A stretch of DNA of 64,000 nt from Marinifilum sp. N1E240. GTDB lineage: Bacteria; Bacteroidota; Bacteroidia; Bacteroidales; Marinifilaceae. The notes below the pieces were generated by a model. That model ran no database searches, was not told the origin of the DNA, and worked only from the letters and a program-made list of their open reading frames with translations. Positions 33,720 to 43,077 of this stretch are shown piece after piece. Positions within the stretch are counted from its first letter, which is position 1. The number at the start of each line of letters is the position of its first letter. A program made the translations under genes and the position numbers. The DNA is taken from the NCBI RefSeq assembly GCF_009295825.1, contig NZ_WHKF01000003.1, positions 434,001 to 498,000 on the forward strand, read 5' to 3'.

Positions 33720-35129
33720 GTGGGCAGAAAAAGAAACAGGAAACCGCTTCTGGAAAGCGTTAAAATTGAGAAGTTAGCCGCCGAAGGTAAGGCCATTGCT
33801 AAAATTGAGGATAAAGTATTGTTTGTTACAAACGCTATTCCTGGCGATGTTGTTGATGTACAGGTTACAAAAAAACGCAAAAATTATATGGAAGGACATC
33901 CGGTTTTCTTTCATGAGCATTCTCCACTTAAAAAAGATGCTTTTTGCGAACATTTTGGTGTTTGTGGAGGCTGTAAGTGGCAAAATCTACCTTACGAGGA
34001 ACAACTTAAATTCAAGCAACAGGAAGTTGTTGATAACTTAGAAAGAATCGGAAAAGTTGAATTATCAAATGTTTGTGATATTTTCCCTTCCGAAAAAACT
34101 GAATTTTATCGTAATAAACTTGAATATACTTTTTCGAATAAGAGATATTTAACCAACGAAGAAATAGCTAGTGCTGAAGAAATAGAAAGAACACCTGCTG
34201 TAGGATTTCATGTTCCAAAATTATTCGATAAGGTTGTTGATATCAATAAATGTCATCTTCAACCAGAACCATCGAATGCTGTTCGTTTAGCAATTAAAGA
34301 ATTTGCCTTTGCAAATGATTTAAGCTTTTTTGATATCAGAAATCAAAATGGATTTCTTAGAACTTTGGTAATCAGAACTTCATCTACTGGTGAGAATATG
34401 ATAATCGTTGTTTTTTATCACGAAGATGTTGAAAAGCGCGAAGCTCTACTTAATCACCTTGCTGATAAATTCCCTGAGATTACTTCATTAATGTATATCA
34501 TTAATGAGAAAGCAAATGATTCGATAACCGATCAGGATGTAATTCTATTCAAAGGTAAAGATCATATTTTTGAACAAATGGAAGATTTAAAGTTCAAGAT
34601 TGGACCTAAATCTTTCTACCAAACCAACTCGGAACAAGCTTATAATTTGTATTGCAAAACTCGTGATTTTGCAGAATTAACAGGTAATGAGGTTGTTTAC
34701 GACTTATATACAGGAACTGGTACTATCGCTAATTTTGTTGCAAAACAAGCCAAGAAAGTAATTGGTATTGAATATGTTCCTGAAGCTATTGAAGATGCTA
34801 AGGAGAATTCTAAAATCAATGGCATTGACAATACAGAATTCTTTGCTGGTGATATGAAAAATGTGCTAACTCGTGAATTTATCGAATTACACGGAGAACC
34901 AGATACAATAATTGTTGATCCTCCTCGTGCAGGAATGCATGCTGATGTTGTAGAAACCATTTTGCACGCAGCTCCAAAACGAATTGTTTACGTTAGTTGT
35001 AATTCTGCAACTCAGGCTCGCGATTTGGCTTTAATGGACGAAGCCTACAAAGTAACCAAAGTACAAGCTGTTGACATGTTTCCACATACACATCATGTGG
35101 AAAATATTGTGCAGTTAGAGAAGAGATAA
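33720..35129 (+). CDS. rlmD: 23S rRNA (uracil-1939-C5-)-methyltransferase RlmD
   Basis: A 469-residue TrmA/RumA-family enzyme. An N-terminal TRAM domain (about residues 10-65) comes first, followed by a 4Fe-4S site with FCEHFGVCGGCKWQ (about 79-92). Then come the SAM site YDLYTGTGTIANFVA (about 325-339), DPPRAGMH, and the nucleophilic cysteine in VYVSCNSAT. It starts with GTG at 33720, which is needed to include the complete TRAM domain. By homology it makes m5U1939 in 23S rRNA. Bacteroidota often have several homologues, so the exact site could be U747 or tRNA U54. A hairpin terminator follows. Confidence 0.9.
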   Translation: MGRKRNRKPLLESVKIEKLAAEGKAIAKIEDKVLFVTNAIPGDVVDVQVTKKRKNYMEGHPVFFHEHSPLKKDAFCEHFGVCGGCKWQNLPYEEQLKFKQQEVVDNLERIGKVELSNVCDIFPSEKTEFYRNKLEYTFSNKRYLTNEEIASAEEIERTPAVGFHVPKLFDKVVDINKCHLQPEPSNAVRLAIKEFAFANDLSFFDIRNQNGFLRTLVIRTSSTGENMIIVVFYHEDVEKREALLNHLADKFPEITSLMYIINEKANDSITDQDVILFKGKDHIFEQMEDLKFKIGPKSFYQTNSEQAYNLYCKTRDFAELTGNEVVYDLYTGTGTIANFVAKQAKKVIGIEYVPEAIEDAKENSKINGIDNTEFFAGDMKNVLTREFIELHGEPDTIIVDPPRAGMHADVVETILHAAPKRIVYVSCNSATQARDLALMDEAYKVTKVQAVDMFPHTHHVENIVQLEKR

Positions 35130-35149
35130 AGTAAAATACTATAGAAAGA

Positions 35150-35185
35150 AGCTTCATACCAACAGGTCTGGAGCTTTTCTTTTTT
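35150..35185 (+). terminator. Terminator after rlmD
   Basis: AGCTTCATACC / GGTCTGGAGCT form an 11-bp stem with one mismatch and loop AACA, followed by TTTCTTTTTT. Confidence 0.8.
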
Positions 35186-35218
35186 ACAATAGTTTATTAT
35201 TATAGTTCAAAAACAAAC

Positions 35219-35249
35219 TTGTTTTTCTCTAGCCTATTGGTTATCTTAG
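35219..35249 (+). promoter_or_regulatory. Promoter candidate for the hybrid sensor kinase
   Basis: TTG (35219-35221), 20 nt, TATCTTAG (35242-35249): one mismatch from the consensus -7. Confidence 0.4.
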
Positions 35250-35333
35250 TTTTAACCAACACATAATAAAACCACGTACCCAAAACTCTAGATAATCTGT
35301 ATCGACTTAAATTTACTAAAGCCCTATTTAATT

Positions 35334-37295
35334 ATGAAGAGATTTAAATTCCAAACCAGATTAATTATTGGATTTTCGATTATCCTAATATTTAGTTTTA
35401 TTATTGGGGCTATCTCTTTTATCGAATTAAGAAATATTAGAAGTCATACCGAAGCCATTTATCAACACCCATTAGCTGTAAGCAACTCTGTTCGTGATAT
35501 AAACATCAGTATAAATGCCATTCATCGATCGATGAAAGATATTGTTTTGGCAAAAAATGACGAACAACTATACGAATCTATTTTAATTATAGATAAGTAT
35601 GATCATCAGATTTATGAATCCTTTAAAATTGTCGAAAATCGTTTTTTAGGAGATCAGGAAATTGTTAACGATACTTATCAAGCATATAAAGATTGGGAAA
35701 AAATACGAAATGAGGTTATTCTATTAAAAAAAGGTGGACACGACGATCGTGCTGCAGATATTACAACAGGTCGTGGAGCATTTCATGTAAATCAACTCTT
35801 CGAAAAAACTAAACTACTTACCGATTTTGCTCAGAACAAAGCCGATGAGTTTTATCAAAATACTCTTTCGGCAGAGCACAAAGGCATCATCATGCTGACC
35901 ATTAGTATTTCTCTATTACTGCTACTGAGTGCAATTACAGCCTTTTTTATCTCTCGAAGCATATCTAAACCTATTCATAAATTTATTAAAGAAATTGCGT
36001 CCATTCTAAGAAAGAATAATGATATCGATGAAAATATTTTAGGTAAAAGCGAACAAGAAATACTTGCTGCGAGTTCAAAAAAATTACAATTAGCGTATCA
36101 AAATCTCGATGAATTTAATAAAGAACTAGATCGTAAAATTGAATTGAGAACTGCTGAATTAAAGGAAGCAAAGGAAAAAGCCGAGGAAAGTGAACAACTA
36201 AAAACTGCCTTTCTCGCAAACATGTCACACGAAATTAGAACTCCCTTAAATTCGGTTTTAGGGTTTTCTGAATTCCTAAGATCTGATAGTTTACCCAAGA
36301 AAAAAAAGGAAATATATCTGGACATGATTAATGCAGGAGGACAACGGTTATTGACTATTATATCTGACATAGTTGACATTTCAAAGATTGAAGCAGGTCA
36401 ATTCTCCTTAAACTATGAAATTTGTAATTTAAATAAGCTAATCGAAGATTTAAAAAATCAGTTTTCTATAGCGAACTCAAATAAAGAAATTGAAATTATT
36501 TCAGATAATGCCCTGGAAAACACCTCAAGTTACATTTCTACAGATACAACAAGATTAACTCAAGTCATTTCCAACCTAATCGAAAATGCATTAAAATTCA
36601 CCGATTTTGGAAAAATTACAATTGGTTACAAAATCAAAAATAACCAGATTGAGTTTTTTGTTAGCGATACAGGTATAGGTATTCCTAAAAAATATCATCA
36701 GATTATTTTTGAGCGTTTCAGACAAACCGATCTTCAAAATTCAAATCTTCCAACGGGTACTGGATTAGGTCTTGCCATTGCAAAGGGAATCATAGATCTT
36801 TTTGGTGGAAATATTAGGGTCGAATCCGAAGAAGAAAAAGGTTCAAAATTTTATTTCACTATACCCTATCTTCCGGCATTATCAAATGAGAAATTTAGCC
36901 CTAAGAATGATAATGAACTCATTCTAATAGCCAGTGGTAAAACCATTCTTATTGTAGAAGATGAGTTGTCGAATTACATCTATTTAAGAGATTTACTCAA
37001 CATGCATCACTTTAAAGTATTGCATTCTAAAAATGGAAAAGATGCTGTAGAGTTGATTCAAAGAGGAGTTCTAATTGATTTAATTTTAATGGACATAAGA
37101 ATGCCAGTTATGAATGGATTTCAGGCAACCAAAGAAATTCGTAAAACCAATAAAACGGTTCCAGTTATAGCGCAAACAGCTTATGCCATGAGCGAGGATA
37201 AAAGGAAAGCTATTGAAGCAGGATGTAATGATTATATTGCCAAACCAATAACAACACGAGTATTCACTCAAATTGTTCAAAAACATCTGAATTAA
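35334..37295 (+). CDS. Membrane hybrid histidine kinase/response regulator
   Basis: A 653-residue protein. A membrane segment (about residues 7-27) precedes a four-helix-bundle sensor like that of chemoreceptors (about 30-180). A second segment (about 183-205) is followed by a HAMP-like region and a coiled coil. HisKA has H299 in MSHEIRTPLNSVLGF; HATPase_c runs to about 515 with the N box LIENALKF and G boxes DTGIGIPKK and GTGLGLAIAKG. A C-terminal receiver (about 535-653) has D587 in LILMDIRMP and the conserved K in YIAKPI. No DNA-binding output domain is attached, so an unlinked partner is required. The ligand is unknown. Confidence 0.93.
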   Translation: MKRFKFQTRLIIGFSIILIFSFIIGAISFIELRNIRSHTEAIYQHPLAVSNSVRDINISINAIHRSMKDIVLAKNDEQLYESILIIDKYDHQIYESFKIVENRFLGDQEIVNDTYQAYKDWEKIRNEVILLKKGGHDDRAADITTGRGAFHVNQLFEKTKLLTDFAQNKADEFYQNTLSAEHKGIIMLTISISLLLLLSAITAFFISRSISKPIHKFIKEIASILRKNNDIDENILGKSEQEILAASSKKLQLAYQNLDEFNKELDRKIELRTAELKEAKEKAEESEQLKTAFLANMSHEIRTPLNSVLGFSEFLRSDSLPKKKKEIYLDMINAGGQRLLTIISDIVDISKIEAGQFSLNYEICNLNKLIEDLKNQFSIANSNKEIEIISDNALENTSSYISTDTTRLTQVISNLIENALKFTDFGKITIGYKIKNNQIEFFVSDTGIGIPKKYHQIIFERFRQTDLQNSNLPTGTGLGLAIAKGIIDLFGGNIRVESEEEKGSKFYFTIPYLPALSNEKFSPKNDNELILIASGKTILIVEDELSNYIYLRDLLNMHHFKVLHSKNGKDAVELIQRGVLIDLILMDIRMPVMNGFQATKEIRKTNKTVPVIAQTAYAMSEDKRKAIEAGCNDYIAKPITTRVFTQIVQKHLN

Positions 37296-37351
37296 AACCA
37301 ATAGTAAATAAACAGTTGTATTTTTATGATTCTTTTAAGCAACCTTTACAA

Positions 37352-37359
37352 TAAGTTTG
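37352..37359 (+). promoter_or_regulatory. -7 element for the small lipoprotein gene
   Basis: TAAGTTTG fits TAnnTTTG and lies 33 nt upstream of the start codon. Confidence 0.4.
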
Positions 37360-37391
37360 CATCTACTCCTTGAACCTAAAAGTTAAATCCC

Positions 37392-37850
37392 ATGAAAACA
37401 ACAAACCTTATCCTTTGTCTATTAGTATTTTTATATGCTTGTGATAAGAATGACTGTGATGGTATTTTATGCAATACGCCTCCTAATCCAACAATTCTGA
37501 AACTTATTGATACGGAAACAAATGAAAACTTATTTACCAATGGAACTTTTCAACCTGAAGATATCAATATTAAAAATGAAAACAATCAATCGGTTAATTT
37601 TACATTTATAACAGAAAATGCTGTCAATCTCATTGATTTATCTGAAATTGGTTGGAATACTGGATTACATACTTATCGCATTCTAGTTGGTGACGATCTT
37701 GAAATTGACTTAAAATTACACAACGAAGAACAATATGAAGATTGTTGCAGCTTTTACTTGACTTTAGAGTTTGATATAAGCAGTCATGAATATGGGATTT
37801 CAAATACCTCTGGATTTTATACCGTCAAAATAGATACTAGTATTTTATAA
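37392..37850 (+). CDS. Hypothetical lipoprotein
   Basis: A 152-residue lipoprotein that I do not recognise. The signal peptide ends LYAC (Cys at about residue 17). The mature protein contains a cluster DKNDCDGILC right after the lipid anchor, and later CC (EDCCSF), so several cysteines may pair. Predicted strands and the PTILKLIDTETNENLF pattern suggest a small beta domain. It is separated from the kinase by 96 nt and has its own -7-like site. No function can be inferred. Confidence 0.75.
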   Translation: MKTTNLILCLLVFLYACDKNDCDGILCNTPPNPTILKLIDTETNENLFTNGTFQPEDINIKNENNQSVNFTFITENAVNLIDLSEIGWNTGLHTYRILVGDDLEIDLKLHNEEQYEDCCSFYLTLEFDISSHEYGISNTSGFYTVKIDTSIL

Positions 37851-37907
37851 TCAGCTTGAACTCTTCAATTAGGAATATTATTTTCGCATAAACCCAATTC
37901 TACTATC

Positions 37908-38372
37908 ATGCGAAGAAAAGAAAGAGAAATAACGGATCAAAAACTTCTTGAAGAAATTCTAATTAAATCAACCGTTTGCCGAATTGCCATTAATGACAAT
38001 GAATACCCTTATATTGTTGCGTTAAACTACGGCTATTCGAACAATGCATTATATATACATTGTGCCAAAGCAGGTAAAAAAATTGACTTGCTCAAAGCCA
38101 ATAACAAGGTAAGTTTTCAAATTGAATATGGTAGTGAAATTATCAAACATGAAGAATCCTGCAAATGGACTACCAAATATCGTTCGGTTGTTGGTGTAGG
38201 CGAAATTGAAATTCTCACCGAATTCTCTGACAAAATTCACGGGTTAAATATATTAATGGAACATTCAGGGAAATTAAACAATGAATACAATTCTAAAGCT
38301 GTTGATCATATTTTAATCCTGAAACTAAATATCAAACAACTAACTGGCAAACAAGCTGGCGATTGGGAATAA
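37908..38372 (+). CDS. NimA-like pyridoxamine 5'-phosphate oxidase family protein
   Basis: A 154-residue FMN-binding split-barrel protein. The opening RRKEREITDQ, then CRIAINDNEYPYIVALNYGY and LYIHCAKAGKKIDLL, match the Nim (5-nitroimidazole reductase-like) subgroup. The same subgroup includes many flavin-dependent proteins of unknown substrate, so nitroimidazole resistance is not claimed. It is 57 nt downstream of the lipoprotein gene on the same strand. Confidence 0.82.
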   Translation: MRRKEREITDQKLLEEILIKSTVCRIAINDNEYPYIVALNYGYSNNALYIHCAKAGKKIDLLKANNKVSFQIEYGSEIIKHEESCKWTTKYRSVVGVGEIEILTEFSDKIHGLNILMEHSGKLNNEYNSKAVDHILILKLNIKQLTGKQAGDWE

Positions 38373-38525
38373 TGAAATCTCAAGGATCAAATTCCAAACT
38401 TCAATGTCCATACTTTTTAAGATTTTCATAAAAAGCTCCATCAGAAGCCAAAACTTACTGATGAAGCCTATATTATAATTCCTAATTTGAGATTTTGGAA
38501 TTTGTTTTTTGGATTTTGTAATTTA

Positions 38526-39965
38526 TTACACCTTCTTCAACTTCCATTTACCCTGTTTAAACCATGCAAAGGCTATTAAGGTTAAGCACATTTCTGCTAT
38601 AATTATGGAATAGAATACTCCTTTTTGATCCCATCCAAACTGAATAGCTAAAAGATAAGCTACAGGTATTTCAATAAGCCAAAAACTAATAAAATTCAGT
38701 AAGGTAGGAGTTTTAGTATCTCCGGCTCCATTTATCGAGTTGAGCAATACCATGCCCAATCCGTAAAAAATAAAACCAAGGCTGATAATTTTTAAAGCTT
38801 GAATTCCATTGCTAACAATTGCTTGTTCTTTGGTAAACAATTCGATAAAGAATCCTGGAAACAGGAAAAATACGACTCCAATTAGTCCTAAAAAAATCAC
38901 ATTTATTTTTCCAGCTTTCCAAACTGATTGTTCCGCACGATCTGGTTGTTCTGCCCCTAAATTCTGACCGACTAAAGTTGCAGCTGCATTACTCAATCCC
39001 CATGAAGGTAGAAGGATAAAAATCAGAATTCGAATTGCAATGGTGTAACCTGCAATAGCGGCACTCCCAAATTCAGCCATTATCCTCATCAATCCTATCC
39101 AACTTGAAGTAGCAATAATATTTTGCCCTATTCCTCCAATTGACAAATTAATTAATTGCTTAATCGTATCAAGCTTAATGCGAATATGTTCTCTTCTTAA
39201 ATGAATCTTTCCGCTACCTTTTGCCAACATCACAAACTGATATACAACAGCAAGACCTCGTCCAATTGATGTAGCAATGGCGGCACCTTCCACTCCCATA
39301 GCTGGAATTGGTCCCAAACCAAAAATCAACATTGGATCTAAAATTATATTTAAACAGTTGGCTACAATCAAAACCCTCATCGAAAGAGCAGCATCTCCTG
39401 CCGATCGGAATATTGCATTGTTGATGAACAGCAACATGATAATGATATTACTACCCAAAATAATAGTAGTATACCCCGACATCCCGTTAATGATATTTTC
39501 ATTAGCTCCCATTAAAGCCAATAAATCACGAGAATAAAATATTCCAATTATTGCAATGAATATGGATGCGAAAGCTCCTGTTGCAATTGCCTGAAAAGAT
39601 ATTTTTGCAGCTTCCTCAGGTTTCTTTTCACCAATTCTTCTAGCAACTAAAGCAGTTGTTGCCATCGATAATCCAAAACCAATTGCGTACACTATTGTTG
39701 TAATCGATTCAGTGATACCAACTGTTGCAACAGCATCATCGCCTAATTTGGAAACGAAAAATATATCGGCAACTGCAAACACCGATTCAAAAATCATTTC
39801 CAGCACCATTGGAATAGCCAGCATAAACAATGCTTTTCCTATTTTTCCATTGGTGTAATCCTTCTCTTCTCCCGATAAAGCTTCTTGTATTAATCTCCAA
39901 AGCCATACTAAGCGGTTAAAACCTTTATTATTTTCTCTTTCTTCTATATTGATATTATGGCGCAT
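38526..39965 (-). CDS. MATE family efflux transporter with N-terminal extension
   Basis: A 479-residue MATE protein with twelve membrane segments and two MatE repeats (LAIPMVLEMIFESVFAVADI, and later LLPSWGLSNAAATLVGQNLG). The first about 45 residues are hydrophilic and precede the usual start of the fold. No SD-like sequence precedes its ATG. A 43-codon ORF with a strong SD overlaps its first codons by 11 nt, so translation is probably coupled to that ORF. The approximately 290-nt leader also encodes a 14-residue peptide. This arrangement suggests induction by translation attenuation, possibly by a drug (inference). Confidence 0.9.
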   Translation of the reverse strand: MRHNINIEERENNKGFNRLVWLWRLIQEALSGEEKDYTNGKIGKALFMLAIPMVLEMIFESVFAVADIFFVSKLGDDAVATVGITESITTIVYAIGFGLSMATTALVARRIGEKKPEEAAKISFQAIATGAFASIFIAIIGIFYSRDLLALMGANENIINGMSGYTTIILGSNIIIMLLFINNAIFRSAGDAALSMRVLIVANCLNIILDPMLIFGLGPIPAMGVEGAAIATSIGRGLAVVYQFVMLAKGSGKIHLRREHIRIKLDTIKQLINLSIGGIGQNIIATSSWIGLMRIMAEFGSAAIAGYTIAIRILIFILLPSWGLSNAAATLVGQNLGAEQPDRAEQSVWKAGKINVIFLGLIGVVFFLFPGFFIELFTKEQAIVSNGIQALKIISLGFIFYGLGMVLLNSINGAGDTKTPTLLNFISFWLIEIPVAYLLAIQFGWDQKGVFYSIIIAEMCLTLIAFAWFKQGKWKLKKV

Positions 39966-40086
39966 TACGTTTTCGCTTAAAATGTTGTACTAACTCGTTT
40001 AATCTCTCTCTTTTTCTTAAATTATTTTCTGTTGCTACCGGCACATATACCGATGTTTGCACATAACAATCAAATGATCTGTTCAT
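39955..40086 (-). CDS. Leader ORF 2 (43 residues) overlapping the MATE start
   Basis: ATG at 40084-40086 is preceded by GGAGGG (40093-40098) with 6 nt spacing. The peptide begins MNRSFDCYVQTSVYVPV and ends in a basic stretch HFKRKRNAP. The stop codon lies at 39955-39957, inside the MATE gene, so ribosomes ending here could reinitiate at the MATE ATG (39965). It may be a regulatory leader peptide or a small protein. No homologue is recognised. Confidence 0.55.
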   Translation of the reverse strand: MNRSFDCYVQTSVYVPVATENNLRKRERLNELVQHFKRKRNAP

Positions 40087-40194
40087 AATTTTCCCTCCAA
40101 AAATTTAGGTGTATAGAAATAGTGTATCGGGTGGCTTACGCCTCCGTTACAAATAAAAAATAAGTAAATGTGAATACGGAAAGCTTAAGCTGGA

Positions 40195-40239
40195 TTAGCT
40201 TTTATAAGTATAAGGTGAACATGTGACAATTGTATTCAT
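40195..40239 (-). CDS. Leader ORF 1 (14-residue peptide) upstream of the MATE gene
   Basis: ATG at 40237-40239 follows GGAGGA with 7 nt spacing. The peptide is MNTIVTCSPYTYKS. Just past its stop, 40171-40185 is complementary in blocks (8 and 7 bp) to the SD/start region at 40232-40247, so structures in which ribosome occupancy matters can be drawn. Calling it a leader peptide is an inference. Confidence 0.5.
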   Translation of the reverse strand: MNTIVTCSPYTYKS

Positions 40240-40264
40240 AGCTTTCCTCCGTTTTTGAGTACAA

Positions 40265-40294
40265 CAAATATAAGCTAATTTATTCAAATGTCAA
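40265..40294 (-). promoter_or_regulatory. Promoter of the MATE leader transcript
   Basis: On the minus strand TTG (40292-40294) is followed after 19 nt by TATATTTG (40265-40272), an exact -7 match. Transcription should begin near 40258 and give a leader of about 290 nt. This region and the two short ORFs account for most of the 461-bp gap 39966-40426. Confidence 0.65.
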
Positions 40295-40426
40295 CAATTA
40301 GGTAATTTCTTCGTGAAAATTAATATGATTATCGAAAAGGTATCTACTTGCTAACAAATATCCTTTTTTATGCTTGGAAAAATCCGTAGTATTGAATTCT
40401 ATCAACAAACCTGAAAATTTTAACAG

Positions 40427-43012
40427 ATGAATAAGCTTATAGTATCTGCACTAACATTATTAATTAGTGTAAACCTTTGCTTTGCTTCTTCAAAGGAAGA
40501 GAATCAGCAAAAGACAATCAAAAACTGGCTTCAGACCGAAGCTATAGAAATACACTTACCTGCGTTTAATACGATCGAAGATTTTAATGGCAGTACTTTC
40601 GAATTGAAAAACCTTCTTCAGGAAAATCAATTGGATCTGTGCAAAATTACCCCGAAAGCAAATGATCAGTTCAGCTGGAATGGCAAGATTTTAACATGGA
40701 AAGAAAAACGTGCAAATTCTAAAGGCTTTGTCTCTCTTCCAAACAAAGCCAATCAGTTGTATTATTTTGTTTCCTACTTCAACACCAATCAATGGAGCAA
40801 ATTTGATTTAAAACTGAATAGCTTTCCAATGGTTGAAATATATGTTGATGGTGTAAAAAAGCTATCGCATTACAAACATGAAGATGAAGAAGCAAAAGAA
40901 TTAAGCGAAAGCTTACAGCTAGAACAAGGACATCATAAAATTGTAGTTAAAATCCTATCAGGAGCGAAAAATAATAAATTCAAACTAAATCTAATAGCCA
41001 AAAAAGACTGGAATTCAGAATTGTTTGATCTATCCTTATCTCCAAAACAATTCATAGATATCAATAAAGTGTTAGATGGTACTAAAGTAAAAAGCACTGC
41101 TCTTTCCTTTGATGGAAAATATGCTTTAATTTCCTACTCTCGCACCTTGCCTCCTTCTGATAAAACTGAAAACTGGAAAGAAATTCAAGAAATAGCAACA
41201 GGAAATATCATTCGCAGCTTTAGAGGTAGTCAATTGTCAAGTATTAAATGGTTGCCAATCGGTTCTAAAATCTCTTACACAAAATCATACAATGGTAAAA
41301 CATCCATTTTTGCATTTGATTTTCAGAAACAGGAAGAGCAGCAAATAAGCGCTAACATCTCAGATTTTTCTGGATACAACTGGGCTCCAAATGGACAATT
41401 CATCATTTACAGCACCAATAAAGATCATTCGAAAGAATGGAAACTAAGAAAATTCCAGGGCATGGAAGATCGTTTGCCTTGGTATCGAAACAGAAGTTTT
41501 TTGTATAAACTTGATGTGGAAAGCGGTGTAAAGCAACGATTAACCTATGGTACGCTAAGTACCAATTTAGCGGATATCAGTTCTGATGGGAAGCACATTT
41601 TATTTACAACTTCTCGTCCTGATTACAGTGATTACCCTTATTTCAAACAGAATCTTTATCAGATGAATGTGCAAACATTTGCTGTTGATACCCTTTGGAA
41701 AGATAAATTGGTTGCTGGATACGCTCAATATTCTCCTGATGGAAAGCAATTATTAGTTCAAGGTGGTCCTTCTTGTTTCGGGAAAATTGGTGAAAATATT
41801 GGCAATCATCCTATAGCGAACAACTACGACGGACAGTTGTACATTTATGATTTAGCAAGTAAAAATGTTGAGCCCTTGACTTATAACTTCGATCCGGCAA
41901 TATCGAATGCTGTTTGGAACAAAAAAGACCAAAAAATATACATTAAAGCTCAGGATAAAGATTACGAATGCCTGTTCGCATACAATCTTGCTTCAAAAGA
42001 ATTCAGTAAACTGAATACAAAATCTGATGTGGTTCGTAATTTCGATTTATCGGATAATGGTGAAACAATTAGCTATGTAGCTTGCAGTATTTCATCTCCA
42101 AACAAAGCTTTTGTTTATGAGTTGAATTCGAAAAAAGTAAACATTATTTCCAATCCTGAAAAAGAACATTTGGTAAATGTACAGTTTGGCAAAACTGAAG
42201 ATTGGAACTTCACAAAAGAGGATGGCACAACAATTATTGGTAGAGCCTATTATCCACCTAATTTCGATGCAAACAAAAAATACCCGATGATTGTGAACTA
42301 CTATGGCGGAACTTCACCTGTTGAGAGAAGTTTTGGCGGAAGATACCCATTAAATATGTATGCTGCCATGGGCTATGTGGTGTACCTATTGCAACCAAGT
42401 GGAGCAACAGGGTTCGGTCAGGAATTCTCTGCTCGTCATCAAAACAACTGGGGAATCACTACTGCCGATGAAATTATCGAAGGAACCAAGAAATTTATGA
42501 AAGCTCATCCATTTGTAGATGCAGATAAAGTAGGATGTATTGGTGCTTCGTATGGCGGATTTACGACTCAATTGCTTCAAACCAGAACAGATATTTTTGC
42601 TGCTGCTATTTCTCATGCAGGTATTAGTGATATTACCAGTTATTGGGGAGAAGGTTACTGGGGATATTCATACAGTATGAATGCCACTGGGAAATCATTC
42701 CCTTGGAACAGAAAAGATATTTATGTGGATCAAAGTCCGCTGTTTAATGCCGATAAAATTACAACACCAATGCTTTTGTTACACGGAAGTGTAGATACCA
42801 ATGTTCCTCTTGGCGAGAGTATTCAAATGTACCAGGCCTTAAAACTATTGGGTAAAGATGTTGATTTTGTTCAGGTAAACGGACAGAACCACTTGATTCA
42901 AAACTACACCAAACGAATTCTTTGGAACAACACCATATTTGCCTATTTCGCAAAATACTTAAAAGATCAACCACAATGGTGGAACAATCTGTATCCTGAT
43001 AAAAATTTATAA
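40427..43012 (+). CDS. S9 family prolyl oligopeptidase-like peptidase, secreted
   Basis: An 861-residue exported protein with a signal peptide (LTLLISVNLCFA, about residues 8-21). The middle (about 210-600) is a beta-propeller of WD/TolB-like repeats. The C-terminal alpha/beta hydrolase has S708 in GASYGG, D790 in GSVDTNVP and H822 in GQNHLI, a complete catalytic triad. It should cleave short peptides, with the propeller as size filter (DPP-IV/ACER-like). A domain of about 190 residues before the propeller, with a PA14- or CBM-like look, is unusual for the family. It is monocistronic. Confidence 0.9.
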   Translation: MNKLIVSALTLLISVNLCFASSKEENQQKTIKNWLQTEAIEIHLPAFNTIEDFNGSTFELKNLLQENQLDLCKITPKANDQFSWNGKILTWKEKRANSKGFVSLPNKANQLYYFVSYFNTNQWSKFDLKLNSFPMVEIYVDGVKKLSHYKHEDEEAKELSESLQLEQGHHKIVVKILSGAKNNKFKLNLIAKKDWNSELFDLSLSPKQFIDINKVLDGTKVKSTALSFDGKYALISYSRTLPPSDKTENWKEIQEIATGNIIRSFRGSQLSSIKWLPIGSKISYTKSYNGKTSIFAFDFQKQEEQQISANISDFSGYNWAPNGQFIIYSTNKDHSKEWKLRKFQGMEDRLPWYRNRSFLYKLDVESGVKQRLTYGTLSTNLADISSDGKHILFTTSRPDYSDYPYFKQNLYQMNVQTFAVDTLWKDKLVAGYAQYSPDGKQLLVQGGPSCFGKIGENIGNHPIANNYDGQLYIYDLASKNVEPLTYNFDPAISNAVWNKKDQKIYIKAQDKDYECLFAYNLASKEFSKLNTKSDVVRNFDLSDNGETISYVACSISSPNKAFVYELNSKKVNIISNPEKEHLVNVQFGKTEDWNFTKEDGTTIIGRAYYPPNFDANKKYPMIVNYYGGTSPVERSFGGRYPLNMYAAMGYVVYLLQPSGATGFGQEFSARHQNNWGITTADEIIEGTKKFMKAHPFVDADKVGCIGASYGGFTTQLLQTRTDIFAAAISHAGISDITSYWGEGYWGYSYSMNATGKSFPWNRKDIYVDQSPLFNADKITTPMLLLHGSVDTNVPLGESIQMYQALKLLGKDVDFVQVNGQNHLIQNYTKRILWNNTIFAYFAKYLKDQPQWWNNLYPDKNL

Positions 43013-43023
43013 TTACTGATTTT

Positions 43024-43058
43024 AAAAGAGGTTGTCCAATAGTCAGCCTCTTTTTTTT
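43024..43058 (+). terminator. Terminator after the S9 peptidase gene
   Basis: AAAAGAGGTTG pairs with CAGCCTCTTTT (one G-U), followed by a T run. Confidence 0.8.
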
Positions 43059-43077
43059 GAAATTACTATTAGTGGTT

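Noticed and set aside
37908-38372. Nitroimidazole resistance gene (nim)
   Set aside because: Family similarity only; members have many other roles and no resistance context is present.
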